DNA of 64,000 nt from a virus, in the IMG/VR virus record IMGVR_UViG_3300042564_004498, positions 1 through 64,000 of that record. One strand, given 5' to 3'. A program made the position numbers and the translations under genes. This document shows positions 1 through 8,196 of the stretch, one piece after another. The notes under the pieces were generated by a model. The model saw only the letters and a program-made list of their open reading frames with translations. It had not been told where the DNA came from and did no database searches. How positions within the stretch are numbered: position 1 is the first letter of the stretch; the number at the start of each line of letters is the position of its first letter.

Positions 1-1
1 A

Positions 2-127
2 CAATACGAAGGAAAAGATGTAATAATCTTTAACTTCAAAAAGTATGGATGGTTAAACGATAACAGATTTAACACCTACAACCTATCATTAGGACCAGCA
101 GGTATAACAATTGAAATACTATTATGA
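2..127 (+). CDS. C-terminal fragment of unknown protein (5' truncated)
   Basis: An open frame runs from the window edge to a TGA and encodes about 41 residues ending in GPAGITIEILL. No start is visible because the gene begins outside the window. The next gene starts inside its stop codon (ATGA overlap), which supports real coding and an operon. I do not recognise the fragment. Confidence 0.6.
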   Translation, partial: QYEGKDVIIFNFKKYGWLNDNRFNTYNLSLGPAGITIEILL

Positions 128-342
128 TAGTTAACGAAAAGGTGGATGATAAAGGTAGAGTTGTTGAAAAGAAAATAACAGGTTCTTACTATAATTCCAT
201 TTGGAGTTATATCTATGACGATAAAAATCAAACCGTAACCCAAAAAAGAAGTGACTCACCTTTTTATAAAATTATTACGGATTTAATAAGTAAAACAAGT
301 AAAATCGTTTGGAACGATGGTAAAGAAGAACAAATAATATGA
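124..342 (+). CDS. small hypothetical protein, 72 aa
   Basis: It starts with an ATG overlapping the previous stop and ends in an ATGA overlap with the next gene, so it sits in a translationally coupled operon. The protein is hydrophilic and mixed charge, without membrane segments or known motifs. The spacing of charged and aromatic residues fits a small folded protein, but no family is recognised. Confidence 0.65.
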   Translation: MIVNEKVDDKGRVVEKKITGSYYNSIWSYIYDDKNQTVTQKRSDSPFYKIITDLISKTSKIVWNDGKEEQII

Positions 343-524
343 AAACAGAAAAAGAAATAAGAGAGAAGTACGAAGAAATGTTGAAACATACCGAAGATTT
401 AGATGATATGGTCAAAAATCCAAATACCTACAGTGGTATCACTGTTGAAAATATTCAAAATCATATCAGAATAAGAGAAGAACAATATCAAATGAATGCG
501 TTAATTAATTGGATATTAAATTAG
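339..524 (+). CDS. small hypothetical protein, 61 aa
   Basis: The ATG overlaps the previous TGA. The sequence is rich in Glu, Lys and Asn with heptad-like spacing (EIREKYEEMLKHTEDLDDMV), suggesting a helical or coiled-coil protein. It is followed two bases later by the cupin gene. Function unknown. Confidence 0.6.
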   Translation: MKTEKEIREKYEEMLKHTEDLDDMVKNPNTYSGITVENIQNHIRIREEQYQMNALINWILN

Positions 525-526
525 AT

Positions 527-1054
527 ATGAAAAGTCCATTAACCGGAAAAGAAATGAAACTAATGTCGGAACCATCCACATTAAATTACAGAGGAAAACA
601 ATACAATGTGAATCATCACTTCTACCTATGTGAATTATCAAACGAACAATTCACGACAACAGAATTAGATGAACAAAATTTACAAGAACTTAACAAACAA
701 GTTAAACTTGAGTTTAGTGATATTAGACCATGGGGATTTTACGAAATCTTATTAGACACCGATTATACTAAGGTAAAACAAATTACGGTAAATCCAGGTC
801 AAAAATTATCATACCAATATCATGAAAAAAGAAAAGAATATTGGACAATCGTTAAAGGTTCTGCAACAATAATTTTGAATGATGAAAAAGTGTTTAGAAA
901 TCAAGGAGAATCAATTCACATTCCTTTAGGTTCAAAACATAGAATAATTAACGAAAGTGATGAAATATTAATTTTTATCGAAGTTCAAACAGGAGAATCT
1001 TTTGACGAAGAAGATATTATAAGACTTGAAGATGATTATGGTAGACAGGATTAA
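527..1054 (+). CDS. cupin-domain protein related to mannose-6-phosphate isomerase type II
   Basis: The C-terminal two thirds form a single cupin: PWGFYEILL, PGQKLSYQYHEKR with a metal-type His near residue 99 and a following Glu, then GESIHIPLGSKHRI. This matches the type II phosphomannose isomerase / mannose-1-phosphate guanylyltransferase tail. The first 50 residues (SPLTGKEM, YRGKQYNVNHHFYLC) resemble the N-terminal part of YgiT/MqsA-like proteins but keep only one Cys, so no zinc ribbon can be claimed. I chose the ATG at 527 rather than a TTG at 509 because it follows the upstream stop. A role in nucleotide-sugar or glycan metabolism is inferred. Confidence 0.7.
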   Translation: MKSPLTGKEMKLMSEPSTLNYRGKQYNVNHHFYLCELSNEQFTTTELDEQNLQELNKQVKLEFSDIRPWGFYEILLDTDYTKVKQITVNPGQKLSYQYHEKRKEYWTIVKGSATIILNDEKVFRNQGESIHIPLGSKHRIINESDEILIFIEVQTGESFDEEDIIRLEDDYGRQD

Positions 1055-1662
1055 TGAAATGTCATGTATAATTGAACTATTTTTGTTGCCAATTTACCAA
1101 TAGTTCTATTAACTTTATCTAATTCAATCTCCATACCTTGAGATTCCATCCATTTAATGGTTCCCTGAACCATTTTATCTTTAGCCTCTTCAGCATTATT
1201 GAGAACATCTTGGAAGTCTTCATTGTCTTCCAAGTTTTCTCCGTAATATCGGTCAATCCATTGTTTACCTGAGTATAAAAATGGCCCTGATTGAAACATG
1301 TTAACGGGGCTCGCCTTTCTTACTTTATAAAGATAATCTCTTAAAAATTTCCAATCAAAATTTTCAAAAATTTCTGGATTATCCGCAAAAAAGTTATATT
1401 CGTTTGATAATGTATTCGTTTTAGCCTCCTCAATTTGTTTTTTTGATAATTTCCAAGCGTCCGTTACACTAACCAATGATAATCTACTATCATTATCCCA
1501 ATCAACACTAATAATTAAATCATCCTCATTCGGTTCAAATGGGTCTTTTTGAACTTTAGTTACAGTTCCTTCAGTACCAGGAGGTACTCCAGTTTCTCCG
1601 TCCATATGGTAACAAATCACTCTATCACCTACTTTTAATTTTGGATTTAATTCACTCTTCAT
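1051..1662 (-). CDS. hypothetical protein with N-terminal KOW/SH3-like segment, 203 aa
   Basis: The N-terminus (LKVGDRVICYHMDGETGVPPGTEGTVTKV split over residues 9-37) has the Gly-Asp-Arg-Val and Gly-Thr-Val pattern of small SH3/KOW-like barrels. The rest is mixed helix without recognised motifs. It is divergent from the next gene, sharing a palindromic TATTTAT promoter, and its 3' end overlaps the convergent cupin gene by four bases. Function unknown. Confidence 0.65.
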   Translation of the reverse strand: MKSELNPKLKVGDRVICYHMDGETGVPPGTEGTVTKVQKDPFEPNEDDLIISVDWDNDSRLSLVSVTDAWKLSKKQIEEAKTNTLSNEYNFFADNPEIFENFDWKFLRDYLYKVRKASPVNMFQSGPFLYSGKQWIDRYYGENLEDNEDFQDVLNNAEEAKDKMVQGTIKWMESQGMEIELDKVNRTIGKLATKIVQLYMTFH

Positions 1663-1695
1663 AACAATAAATATAAGCAGTATATTTATTGTTAT
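1661..1695. promoter_or_regulatory. divergent palindromic late-type promoter (two TATTTAT elements)
   Basis: Two 15-base arms (1661-1675 and 1681-1695) are exact reverse complements around a 5-base spacer. Each contains TATTTAT reading towards its own gene, whose ATG lies immediately outside the palindrome. It could be two promoters, an operator, or both. Confidence 0.6.
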
Positions 1696-2316
1696 ATGGA
1701 TTTTTTAATTAACGAATCTCAACTGAGAACAATTTTAACGGAACAAGATAAATCTAAGATGACAGATTATATGAAAGTACTATATTCTTTCACAAATAAT
1801 CTTGTTGGTAGAGTACTAAAAGTTTATGGGTTTAACTTAAAAATGTTATTAACTTGGGGTACCTCTGTTGGAGGTATGGTTATGCCATTAGACAACTTTA
1901 TCAAAACAGGAAATTTTGATTTAACCGATGACCAACGATATTTAATTTTAGCGGGAGTCGCTTTCATTATATTTTTTGAAAGTAAAAAAGGACTTGTAAA
2001 CATTTTAGAACAAATTAAAGAAGAGGGTCTTGAAGACACTTTTAGAATCGTTTTAGAAAAAGCTAAAGATTTAAAATCTTCATTTAAAGGATTTCTTAAT
2101 TCGTTAAAAGTTACATCAAGTAGTTTCATGGAAACCGTTGCTTATAGTTTCTTAATACCAATTATTTTAGATATCCAAACTATTGCTTATAACACCTCTG
2201 ACCCAAAAGAGGCTGGAATACATATTGCAGAAAGACTTATTGCTTCAGGAGTTGTTGTTATTGGGTCACAAGTATTATCTCAAGTACTTAGAAAAATAAT
2301 AGAAAGACTTAGGTAA
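1696..2316 (+). CDS. tagged membrane protein, 206 aa
   Basis: It begins with the recurrent leader MDFLINESQLRTILTEQDKS, ending in an EQ pair. After that come roughly four hydrophobic stretches: WGTSVGGMVMPL near residue 55, YLILAGVAFIIFF near 90, YSFLIPIILDIQTI near 152 and ASGVVVIGSQVL near 185. A small multipass membrane protein carrying the virion-type tag could be an injected inner-membrane protein, but this is inference. TATTTAT lies 6 bases before the ATG, and the 3' end overlaps the convergent neighbour by 8 bases. Confidence 0.65.
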   Translation: MDFLINESQLRTILTEQDKSKMTDYMKVLYSFTNNLVGRVLKVYGFNLKMLLTWGTSVGGMVMPLDNFIKTGNFDLTDDQRYLILAGVAFIIFFESKKGLVNILEQIKEEGLEDTFRIVLEKAKDLKSSFKGFLNSLKVTSSSFMETVAYSFLIPIILDIQTIAYNTSDPKEAGIHIAERLIASGVVVIGSQVLSQVLRKIIERLR

Positions 2317-3049
2317 ACATTTCATCATTAATATCAAAATGATTGGCTGTTGGGTGAACGTCTAAACCATCTATTGATTTAACATACCACAAGGGTTGTA
2401 CGTATAAGTCATCAATTTTTAATAAATTAATTTCATCTCGTAATGTACTATAAAGAATATTTTCTACCTCATCTTTAAATCTATCCGAATCATACATCAT
2501 ATCACTAACAACGCCCGCCAACTCATCTATCATGTCTAAATTAGGTGATACTGTTTTACCGTTTATTTTAAAATTTGATAATTTAAGGTAAAAATAAAAA
2601 GTAATATAATCCCCATCAAAATTACTAAAATAACCATCAGATGGTTCCCAATGTATGTTAAATTTTAACCAATTTGTTTTATTTGTAATAAGTTCCGCAG
2701 TTTGAATTCGTTGTTGAATTTTTTTTAATACTTTTTGTTCCTTCTCAGGACTAATATAAACACCACCTTTAACAGGTTGTTTACCATTAACCAGTATGTG
2801 AGCATTTATTGATATTGTAGCATCAAGATACTTTGATATGTTATCAATAATATCATCTATATGACTTTCAAAAACTGGTATTGCATATGATTGATTTTTT
2901 TTAGGTAAAATAACATTTATAGTGACATCATATATGGGTATAAACCCTGTCTCATCAAGTTTAATTTTAATAAAATGATATTCACATCCATCCTCTAAAA
3001 AAGGGTGGGACATTAACATTTTTTTAAGAACATTAGATAAATCAGACAT
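2309..3049 (-). CDS. hypothetical protein, 246 aa
   Basis: Alternating hydrophobic and polar residues (YHFIKIKLDETGFIPIYDVT, WYVKSIDGLDVHPT) suggest a beta-rich protein. Its ATG lies within the end of the upstream metallopeptidase gene (8-base overlap), so the two are co-translated. No known family recognised; a partner or substrate of the metallopeptidase is possible but unproven. Confidence 0.6.
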   Translation of the reverse strand: MSDLSNVLKKMLMSHPFLEDGCEYHFIKIKLDETGFIPIYDVTINVILPKKNQSYAIPVFESHIDDIIDNISKYLDATISINAHILVNGKQPVKGGVYISPEKEQKVLKKIQQRIQTAELITNKTNWLKFNIHWEPSDGYFSNFDGDYITFYFYLKLSNFKINGKTVSPNLDMIDELAGVVSDMMYDSDRFKDEVENILYSTLRDEINLLKIDDLYVQPLWYVKSIDGLDVHPTANHFDINDEMFT

Positions 3050-4022
3050 TATTTAAAATTTTTGCAATGACTTTTTCTTTTTGAGTCGGATTCAATCTAT
3101 GTTTATGAGGATTTTTTTCAAACCAATTCCTAACCAATGTTTCAAAATCTAATTTTGTTGTTTTAGATTTTCTATTAAATCCTGCTCTTTGTGCTTCTAA
3201 CTCATGTTGTTGCGTGTAATAAATTTCAGGGTCTTCAGTTTCTTCCTCTGGTGTTTCAAACCCTTCATCATGTTGTTTAACATGTTCCAATTCATGACGA
3301 ATAACCTCATTTAATTCGTGGCTTAATTCCTCTAAAATAGAATATCCCGCATTTGGATTTGAAATGATGGTAACAATCACATCATCATCGTCATATCGTA
3401 ATTCAGCGTCTACATCTACAGTATCCACATCATCACTCAATTCTAAATTCAATTTAATAACAAATCCTTCAATTCCAGGGTAAGTATAAACCATCTCATC
3501 CCCATTAATATCTTCAGGTAAAGTGAACTCACCTTCTCTTTGATACTTGAAAAAATTTATAATGTCTTTTACCAATACTCTGGTTAATTTATCTAATTTT
3601 CCTTCAACAAGTATTGATTCGTTCAATTTGTCCTCAGCAACTTCATTTATCACTCTAGTGCATATCGCCTTTTTTTCCACACCAAAATATTGTAAGAAAT
3701 CAGTTAACTTCTCGTTCATTATCCATCTAATGTTTGCATATTGTTGGCTAGTGGTATTAATTGAAACTTTTTTACCATAGATATCACCATACAATTTACT
3801 CCACCTGTCTGAGGTTTCATTTGTAGGTAGGATATAGATAGTATATTCAACATGTGGTTTCTTATCGCCCACATGATAATAATCTTTCACACCTGTTAAT
3901 TTTACTTTAACATTTGTTGGCACAGAATAGTCCTCATCATGTGTAGGTTGTAAATAAACCTCAAATGTATGGTTGGCAAAAAATTCGTTAATTCTTTCTA
4001 TTGGAAAATCTATAAAATTCAT
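3042..4022 (-). CDS. HExxH zinc metallopeptidase-like protein, 326 aa
   Basis: Near residue 242 it carries IRHELEHVKQHDE, a HExxH zinc-binding and catalytic motif inside a helix, preceded by ILEELSHELNEV. A further downstream acidic stretch (EEETEDPEIYYTQQHELEAQRAGF) contains a Glu that could be the third zinc ligand, as in gluzincins. The N-terminal 200 residues are not recognised. An internal segment near residue 138 (LNESILVEGKLDKLTRVLV) resembles the tag seen at the N-terminus of other proteins here. TATTTATAGGTA precedes the ATG. One of four HExxH proteins in the window. Confidence 0.65.
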   Translation of the reverse strand: MNFIDFPIERINEFFANHTFEVYLQPTHDEDYSVPTNVKVKLTGVKDYYHVGDKKPHVEYTIYILPTNETSDRWSKLYGDIYGKKVSINTTSQQYANIRWIMNEKLTDFLQYFGVEKKAICTRVINEVAEDKLNESILVEGKLDKLTRVLVKDIINFFKYQREGEFTLPEDINGDEMVYTYPGIEGFVIKLNLELSDDVDTVDVDAELRYDDDDVIVTIISNPNAGYSILEELSHELNEVIRHELEHVKQHDEGFETPEEETEDPEIYYTQQHELEAQRAGFNRKSKTTKLDFETLVRNWFEKNPHKHRLNPTQKEKVIAKILNNV

Positions 4023-4034
4023 TACCTATAAATA

Positions 4035-4460
4035 CTACCGAATTGGGATTGATAACCCCACACCATAATTAATTCCATTCATATAGTTTACACCTAATGT
4101 AAAATCAGGTCCTTCTTTAACATCTAAGATGATTCTAAGTGGATAAATTTTAACCCAAACATCAGGTTTGAACTTAACTTCATCTAAGTAATTTTCAAGG
4201 AATACTCCACCCATGACAGATACCTTATGATTGGTAAGACTTATACCAGCTCGGTTCATTCTTGATTGAGGAGTTGTGTAGATATATGGTTGTGGAAACG
4301 ATGTGGTGATGTATCCACCAACATAAAAACCAAGACCATTGTAATTATTATTGTATGTTACGACGGCACTTTTGTCGTTTGGCACATACATCACATCAGA
4401 GGTTTGTCCATTCACTAATGAACAAATAAAAAATAAAATAAGGGTAAGTGTTGTTTTCAT
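4035..4460 (-). CDS. secreted or outer-membrane protein, 141 aa
   Basis: A clear signal peptide (MKTTLTLILFFICSLVNGQ, cut before Q or T) precedes a beta-rich, Tyr/Asn/Gly-rich mature part (NNNYNGLGFYVGGYITTSF, GVNYMNGINYGVGLSIPI) that looks like a small outer-membrane barrel or surface protein of Bacteroidota type. The host-like promoter ends 4 bases before the ATG. A role in altering the infected cell surface is inferred. Confidence 0.65.
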   Translation of the reverse strand: MKTTLTLILFFICSLVNGQTSDVMYVPNDKSAVVTYNNNYNGLGFYVGGYITTSFPQPYIYTTPQSRMNRAGISLTNHKVSVMGGVFLENYLDEVKFKPDVWVKIYPLRIILDVKEGPDFTLGVNYMNGINYGVGLSIPIR

Positions 4461-4464
4461 AGTA

Positions 4465-4472
4465 CAAATATA
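4465..4472 (-). promoter_or_regulatory. Bacteroidota-type -7 element (TATATTTG)
   Basis: On the minus strand TATATTTG fits the TAnnTTTG consensus. Only four bases separate it from the ATG at 4460, so the transcript would be essentially leaderless. Confidence 0.55.
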
Positions 4473-4505
4473 TTACTTTTGTATCAGAATAACAAAAAAA
4501 ATATT

Positions 4506-4593
4506 GGAAAGATGGCAGAGTTGGCCGATTGCGTCAGTCTTGAAAACTGAAGACCTCGTAAGGGGTCCGTGGGTTCGAATCCTACTCTTTCCG
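4506..4593 (+). tRNA. tRNA-Ser(UGA)
   Basis: Acceptor GGAAAGA pairs with TCTTTCC plus discriminator G. The anticodon arm is TCAGT-CTTGAAA-ACTGA with anticodon TGA. A long type II variable arm (AGACCTC...GGGGTCC) and T arm GTGGG-TTCGAAT-CCTAC follow. All are hallmarks of a serine tRNA. It lies directly before a structured RNA and terminator. Confidence 0.93.
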
Positions 4594-4595
4594 CA

Positions 4596-4660
4596 AAATC
4601 AATAGTGCTGTACGCGACAGAGACAAAAGACAGGAGTGAAAGAGCTGTCCCTATTGATTT
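4596..4660 (+). ncRNA. structured RNA downstream of tRNA-Ser (three-way junction)
   Basis: A 10-bp outer stem (AAATCAATAG at 4596-4605 with CTATTGATTT at 4651-4660) encloses two hairpins: CTGT-ACGCG-ACAG, and GACAG-N11-CTGTC. The fold starts two bases after the tRNA and ends eight bases before the terminator, so it is probably co-transcribed with and cut from the tRNA. No known RNA family is recognised. Confidence 0.6.
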
Positions 4661-4668
4661 AAAACAAA

Positions 4669-4700
4669 AATACCTCATAGAAATATGGGGTATTTTTTTT
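4669..4700 (+). terminator. intrinsic terminator
   Basis: An 11-bp stem AATACCTCATA / TATGGGGTATT with a GAAA loop, followed by a run of T. It ends the tRNA-Ser and structured RNA unit. Confidence 0.85.
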
Positions 4701-4746
4701 GACTAATAATTTTATTTAAATTATATTTTTAAAAAAATTAAAACCT

Positions 4747-5769
4747 ATGTCTAGAATAGATGAATTAAAAAAACAGTTTCCTGAATTAAACATTACTATG
4801 TTTGATTTGTTCAAAAGGATTGACACTTCAAACACTTACAAATATTTCCCAATTTTATGTAAAATTTTAGGGGTAAGATTTAATATAAAACATAATTACG
4901 GAACTAACAGACAAAGACTTGATGAAGCAAAATTAGATTTACATTCAAGTTTATTGGATAGGGGTATTTCTACGGATAATCTTACCGATAACGAATTATT
5001 TGCACTTTACAATCTTACGGATTATCTTGTTACTGACCATCTTACAACAATAAAAGATTTTATCAGATACATGGATAAAAATCTAATTGAAAATAAAGAT
5101 GTTACTTCTTATTCAACAATAGATGATTTAAGAGCTGGGATAACATTAGCATCAATGAAAGAATTTAATAAAGACCTTGAAGGTCAAGTAATTAAAGAGT
5201 TTGAAGATGAAAAATGGTTAGTAGTTAGACCATTAACTTTTCAAGCGTCTTCCAAATATGGTGCAACAACCAGATGGTGTACAACATATAAAAGAGACAA
5301 ACATTATTTTAAAAAATATTGGGAAAAAGGTATTTTAGTTTATTTCATTAATAAACAAAGTGGGTATAAATTTGCCGGATATAAAGGATTAAAGAACGAT
5401 GATGATTTTAGTTTTTGGAATTCTGAAGATAGTAGAGTTGATTATTTAAATGTTGAGGCTGACGATTATTTATATTCTATTGTTAAACAAATATTTAAAT
5501 CTGACAAAACAAATAAAGATTTATGTAGTGAAGAAGTATCAAACCAAGTTATCAAAGAATGTAATGATGATGTTAAACGTTTGTACTCGGAACCTCAGGT
5601 TGAAGAAATAGAAGTTAATGCTCCACGATACATGGGTGAAGCTATGATGGGTATGGACGAACAAATACGAGAAGAAATTGACCGTGATGTTGTAAGACAA
5701 TTAAGGGAGGTTGCAAGAGAACATTATCCAGAGGATTCAATCTCAGAATTAATACCAATGAGAGCGTAA
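4747..5769 (+). CDS. large hypothetical phage protein with a TRWCT motif, 340 aa
   Basis: Mid-protein (about residues 170-186) reads SSKYGATTRWCTTYKRD. This GxxTRWCT pattern is familiar from uncharacterised large-phage proteins but its function is not known to me. The rest is mixed alpha/beta and Asp-rich. No signal or membrane segment. A bidirectional terminator separates it from the convergent gene at 5805. Confidence 0.65.
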   Translation: MSRIDELKKQFPELNITMFDLFKRIDTSNTYKYFPILCKILGVRFNIKHNYGTNRQRLDEAKLDLHSSLLDRGISTDNLTDNELFALYNLTDYLVTDHLTTIKDFIRYMDKNLIENKDVTSYSTIDDLRAGITLASMKEFNKDLEGQVIKEFEDEKWLVVRPLTFQASSKYGATTRWCTTYKRDKHYFKKYWEKGILVYFINKQSGYKFAGYKGLKNDDDFSFWNSEDSRVDYLNVEADDYLYSIVKQIFKSDKTNKDLCSEEVSNQVIKECNDDVKRLYSEPQVEEIEVNAPRYMGEAMMGMDEQIREEIDRDVVRQLREVAREHYPEDSISELIPMRA

Positions 5770-5772
5770 AAT

Positions 5773-5800
5773 AAAAAACCCACTATAAAGTGGGTTTTTT
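5773..5800. terminator. bidirectional terminator
   Basis: A 12-bp stem AAAAAACCCACT / AGTGGGTTTTTT with an ATAA loop lies between two convergent genes and has T runs in both directions. Confidence 0.85.
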
Positions 5801-5804
5801 ATTT

Positions 5805-6095
5805 TTATAAAGGTCTTTGGTTCCAATAAATGTGTAAACTGTTATCAAGACCTAACATTTTAAAAAAATTTTTAATATCTGTGTTGATTTTATAAGTATA
5901 ACTACCTTTTGTCCAATCAGGGTCCATATCTAAGAAAAAATTTATTCTATTAGGATTTGCAATTCCATAAGTTATTTTATGAACACTAAGTTTGATTGGC
6001 TCATCGTCTTCACCAACTAATTCGTTGTTAATTTCAGGTGTTAAGACATCGTCAAGATAAACTTGCAAATATTTTTCAATTTTATCTATTTCCAT
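5805..6095 (-). CDS. hypothetical protein, 96 aa
   Basis: Small acidic protein without recognised motifs; ends NSLHIYWNQRPL. It begins two bases after the stop of the tagged gene at 6098, forming an operon with it, and is closed by the shared terminator. Function unknown. Confidence 0.6.
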   Translation of the reverse strand: MEIDKIEKYLQVYLDDVLTPEINNELVGEDDEPIKLSVHKITYGIANPNRINFFLDMDPDWTKGSYTYKINTDIKNFFKMLGLDNSLHIYWNQRPL

Positions 6096-6097
6096 TA

Positions 6098-6721
6098 TTA
6101 AGAATTTGAAGAAGATAATCCCAATTGTTTAGCGTAACGACCAACATTACAAGACCAATATCCTGCAGTTGTTTTATCTGTTTTTTGAGAACATTTATTA
6201 AGAGTTCTAAATGATTTTGTGTCTTTTTTGTTTGTGGTTTTATTTTTTAAGTTAGAGTCTCCAAATGTTACTTTTTTAACACCATCTGTTTTACTTTTAA
6301 CATAAACCGCAAATTTCTTAGGACCACCTGGTGTTCTATGTGGTTTATTTAATTCAACATTTTTACCGTGAAGTTTTGCTTCTCTTAAAATATCTTCTTC
6401 CGTTTCTGTTTCATAAATGTATGGGGCATCAAGGTAAATAAGTCTTTTACCTATTTTAACTTTTTTACCTAAATCAGACTCAACCATTAAAGTATCATCT
6501 TCATTTAAGTCAATTTTACCTTCATTCCAAAGTTCTCTAACTTCATTAACCAAATTAAAATATGATTCAGAATAAACTCTAAATACATTATTAGTTAATG
6601 TCATGTTATTATCAATATGATATTTTAACTCATCAGACACTTCAACATTTTCTTTCAAAATCAAAGATTTGTCAAAATGTGACTCTAAAGACTCTTTTAT
6701 TAATTCTCGTAAACTATCCAT
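6098..6721 (-). CDS. tagged protein with C-terminal FGD...SFR...YWSC module, 207 aa
   Basis: I chose the start at 6721 (MDSLRELIKESLESHFDKS), which gives the tag form, rather than 6769. The last 60 residues (FAVYVKSKTDGVKKVTFGD, then KSFRTLNKCSQKTDKTTAGY, then WSCNVGRYAK) match the end of the protein at 61485 and a conserved module known from T4-like and marine phage proteins, probably DUF5872-like. The two Cys and the YW-S/A-C motif could bind metal. A late structural or packaged role is inferred. Confidence 0.65.
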   Translation of the reverse strand: MDSLRELIKESLESHFDKSLILKENVEVSDELKYHIDNNMTLTNNVFRVYSESYFNLVNEVRELWNEGKIDLNEDDTLMVESDLGKKVKIGKRLIYLDAPYIYETETEEDILREAKLHGKNVELNKPHRTPGGPKKFAVYVKSKTDGVKKVTFGDSNLKNKTTNKKDTKSFRTLNKCSQKTDKTTAGYWSCNVGRYAKQLGLSSSNS

Positions 6722-6749
6722 TTTATATTTGATTGGTATTTTAATTGTG

Positions 6750-6795
6750 TATTTATAATAAATAGTCAATAACTATAAGTTTATAAACTATTTAT
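6750..6795. promoter_or_regulatory. divergent late-type promoter region
   Basis: TATTTAT occurs on the plus strand at 6750-6756 and 6789-6795, the latter 21 bases before the endolysin ATG. It occurs on the minus strand at 6758-6764, upstream of the tagged gene starting at 6721. Confidence 0.5.
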
Positions 6796-6816
6796 TGGTT
6801 ATAAACCCAAATTACT

Positions 6817-7638
6817 ATGTTATTAAAAATTAACTCAAAAGGAGAAGAAGTAAAAAAACTTCAATCAAAATTAGGAACAACACCTGATGGTACTTTCGGC
6901 CCTGGAACTGAAAAATTGGTTAAAGAATGGCAAACCAAAAATGGTTTAACCCCTGACGGAATTGTCGGTGACGGAACTTGGAACAAAATGTTTCCTGTCA
7001 AAATAATTAAAGAAGATGTTGTCATTCCAAAAGATAGTCCATTCAATTTAGAAAAATTAAAAGGTCATATTCCTGAATCAGTAATTGCTCAGATTCCTGA
7101 AACTGCGGTAAAATTCAATATCACTAGCCCATTAAGATTGGCTCACTTTTTGGCCCAATGTGGTCATGAATCGGGAGGTTTTAAAGCGGTATCAGAAAAT
7201 GTTAACTATTCTGTTGATGGTCTTAAAAAGATATTTCCAAAATACTTTCCTGGTAACTTAGCAGAATCTTACGCAAGAAACCCTGAAAAAATTGCATCAA
7301 AAGTGTATGGTGGAAGAATGGGTAATGGAGACGAATCAACAAAAGAGGGATTTAAATTTCGTGGAAGAGGATATATCCAATTAACTGGTAAAGACAACTA
7401 TAAAAACTTTGCGAAGTTCATTGGTGAGGACACTGTGTCAAATCCTGATTTAGTTGCTACCAAATATCCGTTAGCGTCTGCAGCATTTTTCTTTGATTCA
7501 AATAAATTATGGTCTATTTGTGATAAAGGGGCTGACGCCATTACTGTAACTGCCGTTACGAAAAGAGTTAATGGTGGAATTATTGGACTTGTAGATAGAA
7601 TAAAACATTTCAAGGAATATTATAATTTATTAAAATAA
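6817..7638 (+). CDS. endolysin: peptidoglycan-binding domain plus GH19 catalytic domain
   Basis: Residues 1-60 form a PG_binding_1 domain with the repeats GTTPDGTFGPGTEKLVKEWQ and GLTPDGIVGDGTWNKM. Residues 75-273 are a glycoside hydrolase family 19 (chitinase/lysozyme-like) domain: LAHFLAQCGHESGGF carries the likely catalytic Glu near residue 116, followed by FRGRGYIQLTGKDNY and TKRVNGG. GH19 lysins cut the glycan strand of peptidoglycan. It has no signal peptide, so it would rely on a holin, and the small membrane protein at 12706 is one candidate. Full length for the family. Confidence 0.92.
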   Translation: MLLKINSKGEEVKKLQSKLGTTPDGTFGPGTEKLVKEWQTKNGLTPDGIVGDGTWNKMFPVKIIKEDVVIPKDSPFNLEKLKGHIPESVIAQIPETAVKFNITSPLRLAHFLAQCGHESGGFKAVSENVNYSVDGLKKIFPKYFPGNLAESYARNPEKIASKVYGGRMGNGDESTKEGFKFRGRGYIQLTGKDNYKNFAKFIGEDTVSNPDLVATKYPLASAAFFFDSNKLWSICDKGADAITVTAVTKRVNGGIIGLVDRIKHFKEYYNLLK

Positions 7639-7639
7639 T

Positions 7640-8047
7640 TTGGAACCTTTAATTTTTAATAGCGAATTTTTACCTGACGTACAAATCGCAGTTGTTCTAT
7701 CAGAGCATCCTCAATACGAAGACCTTAAACCAATTTTTGATGAATATGGTTATGGTTTTATGGTGCCTGGTAAAAATCTAATAATTATAGATGGAGAACA
7801 ATTCATTAATAACTTTAATGCTGATGTTCTTAAGTTTATAGAAGCCCATGAAGTATCTCATATTATTTTAGGACATGATGGACCAAGAAACGACAATGAA
7901 GAAATGGACGCCGATTTAGGTGCATATTTATTACTTAAGAAAATAGATAGATTAGGTTCTATTAAAACTCTTTTAAAACATTTTAAAGAGCGTCATGGTG
8001 TTGAATTTGATGAAAAATTATTGGATAGAGTAAAAAATTCATTCTAA
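7640..8047 (+). CDS. HExxH metallopeptidase-like protein, 135 aa
   Basis: FIEAHEVSHIILGHDGPRN near residue 70 is a HExxH motif followed by a third His, and NEEMDADLGAYLLL supplies an acidic ligand. This layout resembles ImmA/IrrE-type or SprT-like small zinc peptidases. The start is a TTG one base after the endolysin stop; no ATG occurs before the motif. Co-transcribed with the endolysin, but a lysis role is only suggested by position. Confidence 0.7.
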   Translation: MEPLIFNSEFLPDVQIAVVLSEHPQYEDLKPIFDEYGYGFMVPGKNLIIIDGEQFINNFNADVLKFIEAHEVSHIILGHDGPRNDNEEMDADLGAYLLLKKIDRLGSIKTLLKHFKERHGVEFDEKLLDRVKNSF

Positions 8048-8136
8048 CGCTAGTTAAAAGTGGACTTTTTTAAATAATTTTCATATTTATTTGTTACACA
8101 TCGCTCCACAAGGAGTGTTCTCATATATCTTTCCAA

Positions 8137-8174
8137 AAGACCCGTGAATTTAGTTTGACGGGTCTTATTTTTTT
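8137..8174 (+). terminator. intrinsic terminator
   Basis: The stem AAGACCCGT / ACGGGTCTT closes a 12-base loop and is followed by an A and then T8. It ends the endolysin operon. A smaller hairpin (CGCTCC-ACAA-GGAGTG) lies just upstream at about 8102-8117. Confidence 0.85.
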
Positions 8175-8176
8175 AC

Positions 8177-8184
8177 TATCTTTG
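8177..8184 (+). promoter_or_regulatory. Bacteroidota-type -7 element (TATCTTTG)
   Basis: TATCTTTG matches TAnnTTTG and lies 12 bases before the ATG at 8197, immediately after a terminator. Confidence 0.65.
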
Positions 8185-8196
8185 TAAAAAATAATT

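Noticed and set aside
4484-4678. Frames across tRNA-Ser and the structured RNA
   Set aside because: They run through well-formed RNA genes and a terminator.
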